From positions 1-33,768 of IMG/VR virus record IMGVR_UViG_3300046000_008886: a DNA stretch of 33,768 nucleotides, one strand, 5' to 3'. A program made the position numbers and the translations under genes. The notes below the pieces were generated by a model. It had not been told where the DNA came from. It saw only the letters and a program-made list of their open reading frames with translations, and ran no database searches. Shown here piece by piece: positions 18,892 through 25,824 of this stretch. The stretch is from a virus. Within the stretch, counting starts at the first letter, position 1; every line of letters starts with the position of its first letter.

Positions 18892-18908
18892 TTTATAATA
18901 TACGAAAA
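18892..18908 (-). promoter_or_regulatory. Promoter-like motif upstream of the polymerase gene
   Basis: The minus strand reads TTTTCGTATATTATAAA, sharing CGTATATT with the other copies. It directly abuts the T-run of the terminator at 18905-18929, and the ATG follows about 10 nt downstream. Confidence 0.55.
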
Positions 18909-18929
18909 AAGCCTGCATAAGCAAGCTTT
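18905..18929 (-). terminator. Rho-independent-type terminator
   Basis: AAAGCTTGC and GCAGGCTTT (9 bp, one GU) enclose TTAT on the minus strand, with six T at the end. It closes the unit of the 133-aa gene and meets the next promoter-like motif. Confidence 0.88.
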
Positions 18930-18955
18930 CTTGGTTTTTTATTTTCTATAATAGT

Positions 18956-19357
18956 CTATTCATTTGAAGAGAACATTGCTGTGTCTGGTTTTATATTAGC
19001 TGCTTTTTCCACATATCCAAAATCTTTTAAGAAGAATCCTTTGCTATCTACTTCCCCTAGGTGATCCTGAATGTCTTGTGCTATCTCTCTGTCTGAAGGA
19101 TTTTCAAAATAACTGTTTATTACATCCCAGTCTTCCCCGTGAAAATCGTTTACTAGGTAGTATGGCATTTCTTCTCCCTCCATGCCCATATCTGCATCAT
19201 AGCTACTGCCTCCTGCTGGTTCGTATACTAACTTAATTCTATTTTCATCATCTTCATATACTACTGTTTCTTTATACCCGTTATTCTCTTTTAATAACTT
19301 TGAATTAGTAGTTAATTTGTTTTCTACTAAGAATTTTTTTAAATTAAAATTATCCAT
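18956..19357 (-). CDS. Hypothetical acidic protein, 133 aa
   Basis: The opening MDNFNLKKFLVENKLT resembles short N-terminal segments of many small proteins in T4-like marine phages. The rest is strongly acidic (DDENRIKLVYEPAGG, MGMEGEEMPYYLV, FHGEDWDVINSYFEN). A late-type motif (19369-19383) precedes the gene, so it may be made with the structural proteins. Function unknown. Confidence 0.7.
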   Translation of the reverse strand: MDNFNLKKFLVENKLTTNSKLLKENNGYKETVVYEDDENRIKLVYEPAGGSSYDADMGMEGEEMPYYLVNDFHGEDWDVINSYFENPSDREIAQDIQDHLGEVDSKGFFLKDFGYVEKAANIKPDTAMFSSNE

Positions 19358-19368
19358 TTTGGTTTTTT

Positions 19369-19383
19369 AGTTATAAATAGTTT
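19369..19383 (-). promoter_or_regulatory. Late-type motif upstream of the 133-aa gene
   Basis: The minus strand reads ACTATTTATAACTA, matching the TATTTATAA core found before tail genes. The start codon lies about 12 nt downstream. Confidence 0.45.
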
Positions 19384-20043
19384 CTATTTTCTTAAATCGA
19401 AATTTGCTTTTCGATCATTTTCTAATTGTGTATTTGCATCTAATTCTGTAAAAGTTTGAGATGTAAGGTCTTGCTGTTGTACAATTACTGGCTCCTCTAC
19501 TAAGTATTTATAGTCTGTTACAAAGGTTGAAATTCCCGGCATAGTTTTTTCCAATGCTTGGATTGTTTTCTTATTCTTAGATTCTGCTCCTTCAAATGGA
19601 TAATTTCCAAACATTTTATCTTCTGCTGGACCTTTTATAATCCAGTCTACTTCATTAAAAGTTCTATTTGGGACAGTTAACTTTGTCTGGTTGTAAGTTA
19701 CTTTATCTGTCTCAGCAATTTTATTATTATTCAAATCTTGTACAAAGTACCTTTTTGCTATCCCGGCCTCTTTTTCAGAGTTAGTTGGCTTTTTTTTAAA
19801 GAATCCTGCTACTACTGTACCTAGTAATCCGATACCTAATGCGAGTAGCATTGCGTTTCTATCTCCGTGATTTGAAACCTTTTCCAGCTCAACTCCGTTA
19901 TCCGTAGGCTTTGTTCCTGAAAAGAATTGTTTCTTATAAGTTTCAAAGTACATTCCACTGTAGTACTCAGTAGTTCCTTTTATTATGAACTCTGATCCTT
20001 TAGTTGATTTTGCTTTTTTATATTTTGACTTTGGTAAATACAT
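19384..20043 (-). CDS. Putative virion or baseplate-associated protein with one membrane segment, 219 aa
   Basis: The basic N-terminus (MYLPKSKYKKAKSTKGSEF) is followed by a hydrophobic stretch (AMLLALGIGLLGTVVAGFF, about 63-81) and a soluble C-terminal part rich in Thr and Asn. It lies directly downstream of the baseplate hub gene and is probably co-transcribed with it. I cannot name the family; proteins of this layout occur near baseplate genes in T4-like phages. Confidence 0.6.
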   Translation of the reverse strand: MYLPKSKYKKAKSTKGSEFIIKGTTEYYSGMYFETYKKQFFSGTKPTDNGVELEKVSNHGDRNAMLLALGIGLLGTVVAGFFKKKPTNSEKEAGIAKRYFVQDLNNNKIAETDKVTYNQTKLTVPNRTFNEVDWIIKGPAEDKMFGNYPFEGAESKNKKTIQALEKTMPGISTFVTDYKYLVEEPVIVQQQDLTSQTFTELDANTQLENDRKANFDLRK

Positions 20044-20051
20044 GTATATTG

Positions 20052-22859
20052 TTATGTGTAAGCTGTATTATTTTTTTGAATTGTCTCCCAATACTTATCG
20101 AACTTTTGCTGCCTATCTGCTAATCCATTTGTTCCTCCATTTACTCTTTTAGTAACCGATTTCACATTACTTGGTGATGTTCCTGCTGCTGCAAGACTGG
20201 ATATACCTCTTGATAAATACTTCCACCAGTAGCAGGCTGAATCTGCTGCAAAGTAGTTTGTCTGTAGAGTTTCTGGACTAGTCATTATATCTACTTTTGA
20301 ATTTATTTTCTTTAAGTAGTCCTGGTATTTTTGGTAATTAGCTCTACCGGTAATCTGTATATAACCTCTTCCTTTAAACTTAACTCCGTCTCCTAATCTG
20401 GTATTTCCAAGATCTTTCCTAAACTCATAGGCTGCTCCTGAAGCAAATTCTTTCTTCCAAGCAAAACCTCCTGACTCATGAGAGCATTGTGCAAGAAAAT
20501 GAGCTCTTTCTACTGGGGATGTTATGCCGTATCTTTTCATAGCATCTATAAGTTCTTTTGGCGGTGTTACAGATGGTTTATTATTACCAGCTCCTGCAGG
20601 TCCAGCTATACCTGCTGCTTCATTTACTACCTGTCTCGATGTCTTACCTGGCTGTCCTGCTGCTGCAACTTCAATATCACTTGGTGATTCAATTATGTAA
20701 AATTGAGTTGTGACTGATGTTTCCCATCTATTGTTCGTACCTACACTGTGTTCAAGGCCTGTTATTAGGTATCCAAATTTATCTTGATACTTACTAGGAA
20801 GTACTCCTCCTGCTATTTTAAAAGCTTGTCCTATTATAAATCCACCGATTCCGTCTGTCTTGAAAGAAAGTTCTACAGGAACAAGTCCCGGTATTGGCTG
20901 TTTATTTTGAGTTCTAAATTTCTTTACTACATTAGTAACTGTCCATTCTGCATGCATAGTTTTAATAGCCTCCATATCCTCCTTCTTATATCCATCATTG
21001 GAACTAAAGTCGTCAAAGGCGGATACTACGTCTAAAAGCCATAGCCGTACTCTTTCCTGTGTATCATCTTCTATCTCTACTTTAGTCTGTTCCTCTTTTG
21101 ATGATATGTCTTTTGTTACTCTCATTCTATCAACAACTCCAGGATTCCACTTTAAAATATTCTCTACGTTTTCATGAGTATTTTGTGCACTTCCTTGTGC
21201 TGCGATAGATATTTGAGATCCTATCTCGTTTGAAATTTTACTGCTGATGCTTACATCTGTAAAAACACTTCCAATACCTGCTAGAGTAAATGTTGGTGCT
21301 TCTGCTGAATCTGGAGGTGTATTGTTTCTGTCTACTAGTACCCAGCTTCCTCCTTCTAGTTGATCATCAAAGGACAATCCCAAGTCGTTTACTCCTCCCA
21401 AAGCTGTATTTATGCCTTCGACTATAGTTTCCACTATATCGTGCATACTTTTATCGAGTTTTCCATCCTTATCTAAAGCTCCGTCAAGAACAGTTTTTAG
21501 GTATTCAAGTGATACGTATATGTTTAAAACATCTTCCGGTGTTCCGCCTGCAATAGCTGCTATACCGTTATCGTGTAAATGTTTTACCTCTAAGGTTTCC
21601 TCGCTAGTGCCGAAAAACCTATGGTGTGTTGTCAATTTAGCCGGGAAAGGTAGTACGCAGACAGTTGGATCTATCGAAAAGTGTTCTGGGCTTGTAAGGA
21701 GTTTACCTGAATACTCATAGTCAATGTTAAACCTAACAATCGATCTGTCTGGTGATTTTTTAGGCTTTGTTCTATCTATTGGAGCTATACAGTTATTAAA
21801 TAGGTCAAAAAAGGTACGTAGGGGTATCCAGTGCATTCCTGCTTCTGTATCGATCCATCCTTCATCTAACTGTACATCATTATAGTATCCTGTAAAATCC
21901 TCAAGGTCTTCTAAAAAAGCTCCACATTCTTCTACTACATCTGCTTTTGTAAAAACATAATCTGTCTTTTTACACAGTTTTTGTATTACATAGTGGTATA
22001 TACTTTTTAATTGTTCTTTTCCTTCTTCTGATTTAGAATCTTCAAATTTACTATTATCCTGTACTCTTAGCCGTGGATCAAACCGAAATTGCATTGATTC
22101 TAAAATTTCTCCTGTTGAAATAATACTTACACTACATTCATATCCTCCGTTTGAACTATATGTCCAAGAGAAGTTTTGTACGTAACCAATCATTGCTTCG
22201 TAATTATTACATGTAGTCTCTCTTAGTGTAGCAATATCTCCTAGTATTTGCTTCATTGAAACACCATGCTGGAAGAAATGGTTTCCAATTGTCTCAATAT
22301 CTTTGTTAAGTACTCCGTCATTGTCTATATACATGGAATGGCCCCATTCAAGTAGTACTGAAAATCCTGGTCTTAGGTAGATTTTTTCCATTATTTCAAA
22401 ATCCTCTAAAGTCCAGACAGAAAATTTAACATCTGCTTCTCTAAGTGTTCCGTAGGTGTTTTTTGACTTAACAGTCATAGATGTTATTCCTGGCATAGGT
22501 CTTATCCCTGTACTTTCCTTTCTATTATTATAGGCTGCATTTTCGTTATAACCTCCTGTAGTATCAATTCCCTCTCTTAAACCTCTATCAGGTCTAAGAA
22601 CTCCTCCCATAAGTATGTTATACCCTGCTAACTCATTACTTCCTCTAACATCTTTGGGATCTGTTCCTGTAATTATTGAAGCTACTTCATCATCTGATAA
22701 TGTATTTACTGAGGATTGTAATTTTATCCAGCCTGTTTTGGCATTCATATAAAGTAAATCCTCAGGTGTTCTACCTGTTTGTTTCTCTATAACTGCCTTC
22801 CTCTTTTCTAATTGAATAGCGACCGATTTATTAACTGGTGCTCCGTGATTGCTTGCCAT
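20052..22859 (-). CDS. Baseplate hub protein fused to a GH19-like cell-wall hydrolase
   Basis: In this 935-aa protein the first roughly 730 residues look like a large baseplate hub protein (VKFSVWTLEDFEIMEKIYLRPGFSVLLEWG and FSWTYSSNGGYECSVSI segments). After a Gly/Ala/Pro linker, residues about 765-935 form a chitinase-like family 19 hydrolase or lysozyme domain (AHFLAQCSHESGGF with catalytic Glu, FKGRGYIQITGRANYQKY, CYWWKYL). Domains of this type cut peptidoglycan. This matches the role of T4 gp5/gp27 in piercing the cell wall during injection. Confidence 0.85.
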   Translation of the reverse strand: MASNHGAPVNKSVAIQLEKRKAVIEKQTGRTPEDLLYMNAKTGWIKLQSSVNTLSDDEVASIITGTDPKDVRGSNELAGYNILMGGVLRPDRGLREGIDTTGGYNENAAYNNRKESTGIRPMPGITSMTVKSKNTYGTLREADVKFSVWTLEDFEIMEKIYLRPGFSVLLEWGHSMYIDNDGVLNKDIETIGNHFFQHGVSMKQILGDIATLRETTCNNYEAMIGYVQNFSWTYSSNGGYECSVSIISTGEILESMQFRFDPRLRVQDNSKFEDSKSEEGKEQLKSIYHYVIQKLCKKTDYVFTKADVVEECGAFLEDLEDFTGYYNDVQLDEGWIDTEAGMHWIPLRTFFDLFNNCIAPIDRTKPKKSPDRSIVRFNIDYEYSGKLLTSPEHFSIDPTVCVLPFPAKLTTHHRFFGTSEETLEVKHLHDNGIAAIAGGTPEDVLNIYVSLEYLKTVLDGALDKDGKLDKSMHDIVETIVEGINTALGGVNDLGLSFDDQLEGGSWVLVDRNNTPPDSAEAPTFTLAGIGSVFTDVSISSKISNEIGSQISIAAQGSAQNTHENVENILKWNPGVVDRMRVTKDISSKEEQTKVEIEDDTQERVRLWLLDVVSAFDDFSSNDGYKKEDMEAIKTMHAEWTVTNVVKKFRTQNKQPIPGLVPVELSFKTDGIGGFIIGQAFKIAGGVLPSKYQDKFGYLITGLEHSVGTNNRWETSVTTQFYIIESPSDIEVAAAGQPGKTSRQVVNEAAGIAGPAGAGNNKPSVTPPKELIDAMKRYGITSPVERAHFLAQCSHESGGFAWKKEFASGAAYEFRKDLGNTRLGDGVKFKGRGYIQITGRANYQKYQDYLKKINSKVDIMTSPETLQTNYFAADSACYWWKYLSRGISSLAAAGTSPSNVKSVTKRVNGGTNGLADRQQKFDKYWETIQKNNTAYT

Positions 22860-23164
22860 TACCTTGATTTATTTACACTTCTATATAGCTGTATTATGCT
22901 TTCTTTATTTGCCGGTATTCTTAACTGCACTCCTGGTTCTACAATTAGTGATGCTCTTTCTGAATTATTTGCCATTGCTATAATCCACCATAGAGAATAG
23001 TCGCTATAGAACTGTTGTGCTAAAGTATCGTATCTATCACCTCCTGTAGAGATCACGTAGTAGTCCTGATCAGATAAGGGGATATCCGGGTATATAGGGT
23101 TGTTTATGTACTCTACTCCATCAGAAGTTTTAGAATGTTGTATATCTCTATATCTATTTGCCAT
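22859..23164 (-). CDS. Baseplate protein with LysM-like domain (T4 gp53-like)
   Basis: In this 101-aa protein YDTLAQQFYSDYSLWWIIAMANN followed by VEPGVQLRIP (about 46-86) is a LysM-like pattern, as in T4 baseplate wedge protein gp53 and tail X proteins. Here LysM serves protein contacts or peptidoglycan binding at the tail tip. The stop overlaps the hub gene start by one base (shared A/T of the junction), indicating coupling in the baseplate operon. Confidence 0.82.
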   Translation of the reverse strand: MANRYRDIQHSKTSDGVEYINNPIYPDIPLSDQDYYVISTGGDRYDTLAQQFYSDYSLWWIIAMANNSERASLIVEPGVQLRIPANKESIIQLYRSVNKSR

Positions 23165-23174
23165 TTCTTTATAT

Positions 23175-25571
23175 TTAGATTCCTCCTCCTGTTTCTCTTC
23201 CTAGAAGAGTTCCTGTTTCTGACACTTTATATGCATCTACAGGCCCTACTATTCTCCTTACCTTAGCTTGATTTGAATTATAAGCTTTTGCTTCTGCTGC
23301 TTTTGTTGCCTGTGCTTGGCTTGCTCTTGCAATTGCTGCAGCTTGTTTATCTGCCGCTGCTTTATCTGCGATTGCAGATGTTATTGGTGCTTTTTCAAAA
23401 TCACCTTCTCCGTCTGTAAAAAATGGAGCTGATCCATTTAATGGTTTTGGACTAGTAAAATAATGATGTAGACCTGTTTGTGGTGCAAAATCGTGAATTG
23501 GTTTAAATGACACACTACAGTTTAGTAGCATTGGTAATTCTTGCATATCATCATCTTGTACACTTCCTGCTCCTCCGTCTGGGTTACCCATTGCTATTTC
23601 CCAAGGAGCGCTACTATCTAATGTAAATTTAACTGATGTTATCACACCTGGTATTTGAGCAAAGTACGAACCAATTGTTAATCTAGCAAGCGTTCCTCTC
23701 ATTAATCCAGATGTTCCATATGTTGGTGCTGTTGAGGAAGCTAAGTACACCATTTTTCGGTATAAAGGTCTCATCTCAGATCTACTTGCTGCTGCTATTT
23801 TAAAAGAAACGTTTATATCTCTATCAAATCCGCCATAGGTATAAAAGTTTTCTGCTCTACCTACGTATTTACGGCTCTCCCAGTTTGCAGTATACCCATC
23901 ATCTATACTATCTATAAAAGCTCTAAAATATATAAACTTAGATCCTTCTGGTGTTATTATTTCAAAGTAAAATTTTGCAAAGTCTCTAGCTTCTGCCACT
24001 CCTTCTAGCATTGTGTCGCTTAAGTCTTGCGCATTTAGTCTATCCACCGTTAGTCGATCTACGGCCATGTAGCTGGTTTTGGTTCTAGCTTTTCCTTGAT
24101 TACCTAATCCAACTCTCTGCTCCTTGTGTACTGTTCTGGAGTTGTAATCATAGCTATATGAGGATAGGCTTCCTACTCTAAAATCTACAATTTCTGTGGA
24201 AGGTCCGGGAGTTACATCTTTTTCACTTACTTCAGAAATAGGTACTGGGTCAGCAAACGGCTGATAGGAAGCCTGGTAGTCTTGTGCAAATCCTGTTGGT
24301 CTAAAAGATCCTGTTATTTCTTTTGTATATACCTTTTTCCCTCCTAATACATTTCCGATTACTTTTTCTGTACTGTTTCCTGTATATGTACTTTCTGGTG
24401 TGTATTTCTGGTTTCCGCTTAAACCGTTATCTGCTAAAGTAGTGCCTACTTTAGTTAGTTCTATAGGATCTCCATTTACGTCTGACTTAGTTGTATCTTT
24501 AGTAAGTGCTATTTTTGAACGATACTTTTTTTCTTCTGTAAAATCGTTTTTTGTTTTAAATTGACTTCCTAAAGGAATAGTTGTAGATCCTGATACTGTA
24601 TTGGAAAGGCTGTTTAAATATCCCGGTGTTTCCGTTGTCTGCCTTATACCTGTCGCTATAGGTGCTCCAACTTGTGAGTTCCTTATTGCATCTTCGGCTG
24701 TTGTTCCTGTAGTTGTGTTTTCATAATTAAATAGCGGAGTTCCTCCAAGTACTGCGGGTGCTCCTGCTTCTAGAATTGCTATTGTACCAATCTGACTATC
24801 ACCTGCTTTTGATTGCTGTAGCTTTGTTTTAACAAGAGGATCTTTTGGGCTTACTGAACCAGAGTCTATTGGAATTATTTTACCTAACTTTGCATATTCT
24901 TTTGCAATCTTATACTGGTCTACTGGAAGTGTTCTGTTTTTTACCTCGTCATAGTCTTTTAACTCCTTACCGCTATACACCTTCGTGTCGTACCCATACT
25001 CTGCTGAGATATTCGTATCTAGGGTAAAAACACCGTCTTTTTCAGTTCCAAAATTTGTTTCTTTAGCCACTCCTTCGATAGGTTTCCCTTGAAGTGCTAG
25101 AGGTGCTCCCTCAATTCCTCCTGCTCCAAAAAATTGAGCAAAACCAGAAGCTGTATTTCCTCCTGAGGGCTGTAAATATGTGTCGGTTCTAAATCCTTTT
25201 AGAAAATGTGTACCTGTTCCATTTACTGGAACTTGTGCTAGGGTTGAACCTATAATTTTTACAGTAGTAACTAATGTGTTTCCTAATTGTCCTAAAACTG
25301 CTCCGGCTAGAGATTTTCCTCCTTGTTGTGCTTTTTTAATTCTCTGACCTACTCCTATCTGTTGAAGTTCGGCTTCATGTAAAAGGTATTTTATTCCAGG
25401 CTTATCAATAAGCATTTGAGCAATACGGGAAGTATCATCCAAACGTCTTTCAACCTCTAATCCTATTTGGCTTCCCGGAGCTTGTCCGATGTTACTAGTG
25501 ATGTAGGGTTTATCGCTTCCATAACGAAGACTTTTAAGGTCTGTTTGGAGATTTATTAATCCGTTTGCCAT
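23175..25571 (-). CDS. Baseplate/tail-tube initiator structural protein, 798 aa
   Basis: The long, low-complexity first half (Thr, Gly and Ser rich) is followed by a folded region: FAKFYFEIITPEGSKFIYFRAFIDSIDDGYTANW..., GRAENFYTYGGFDRDINVSFKIAAASRSEM, and QELPMLLNCSVSFKPIHDF (about 545-740). This tube-like beta pattern is typical of proteins that cap the baseplate and start the tail tube (T4 gp48/gp54 type), though I cannot name the exact homologue. The C-terminal 60 residues are Ala-rich. It is transcribed with the hub and tape measure genes. Confidence 0.75.
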   Translation of the reverse strand: MANGLINLQTDLKSLRYGSDKPYITSNIGQAPGSQIGLEVERRLDDTSRIAQMLIDKPGIKYLLHEAELQQIGVGQRIKKAQQGGKSLAGAVLGQLGNTLVTTVKIIGSTLAQVPVNGTGTHFLKGFRTDTYLQPSGGNTASGFAQFFGAGGIEGAPLALQGKPIEGVAKETNFGTEKDGVFTLDTNISAEYGYDTKVYSGKELKDYDEVKNRTLPVDQYKIAKEYAKLGKIIPIDSGSVSPKDPLVKTKLQQSKAGDSQIGTIAILEAGAPAVLGGTPLFNYENTTTGTTAEDAIRNSQVGAPIATGIRQTTETPGYLNSLSNTVSGSTTIPLGSQFKTKNDFTEEKKYRSKIALTKDTTKSDVNGDPIELTKVGTTLADNGLSGNQKYTPESTYTGNSTEKVIGNVLGGKKVYTKEITGSFRPTGFAQDYQASYQPFADPVPISEVSEKDVTPGPSTEIVDFRVGSLSSYSYDYNSRTVHKEQRVGLGNQGKARTKTSYMAVDRLTVDRLNAQDLSDTMLEGVAEARDFAKFYFEIITPEGSKFIYFRAFIDSIDDGYTANWESRKYVGRAENFYTYGGFDRDINVSFKIAAASRSEMRPLYRKMVYLASSTAPTYGTSGLMRGTLARLTIGSYFAQIPGVITSVKFTLDSSAPWEIAMGNPDGGAGSVQDDDMQELPMLLNCSVSFKPIHDFAPQTGLHHYFTSPKPLNGSAPFFTDGEGDFEKAPITSAIADKAAADKQAAAIARASQAQATKAAEAKAYNSNQAKVRRIVGPVDAYKVSETGTLLGRETGGGI

Positions 25572-25579
25572 AATTTATA

Positions 25580-25789
25580 CTATCCTGGAGGGTTATCAAG
25601 GTATCTAGACGGGGTTACTCCGTCAAGATCTAATTCCGATGGTGCTGGAAATCCTCCTGCTAAATTTGGATTGTTATTAATTGATGATTGGTAGTGTAGG
25701 GTTGAGTTTGGATTAGCACTTGGTATTTGTGATGGTGTTGCTCCGTCTAACCCTAAGTTAGATGTTGGTAATAAATCTAATAGTCCCAT
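25580..25789 (-). CDS. Small virion-associated protein with duplicated LDG-TPS motif, 69 aa
   Basis: GLDGATPSQ (about 13-21) and DLDGVTPSR (about 53-61) are two copies of one short motif in an otherwise Pro/Asn/Ser-rich, probably extended chain. It lies between the tape measure gene and the 798-aa gene with its own late-type motif. A role as a linker in the tail is possible. No family named. Confidence 0.7.
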   Translation of the reverse strand: MGLLDLLPTSNLGLDGATPSQIPSANPNSTLHYQSSINNNPNLAGGFPAPSELDLDGVTPSRYLDNPPG

Positions 25790-25806
25790 ATTATTTGTGT
25801 TTTATT

Positions 25807-25821
25807 TTATTATAAATAGTT
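25807..25821 (-). promoter_or_regulatory. Late-type motif upstream of the baseplate operon
   Basis: The minus strand reads AACTATTTATAATAAA. It lies 18-30 nt upstream of the 69-aa gene, in the gap after the tape measure gene, and could start the transcript for the baseplate genes down to 19384. Confidence 0.6.
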
Positions 25822-25824
25822 TGT

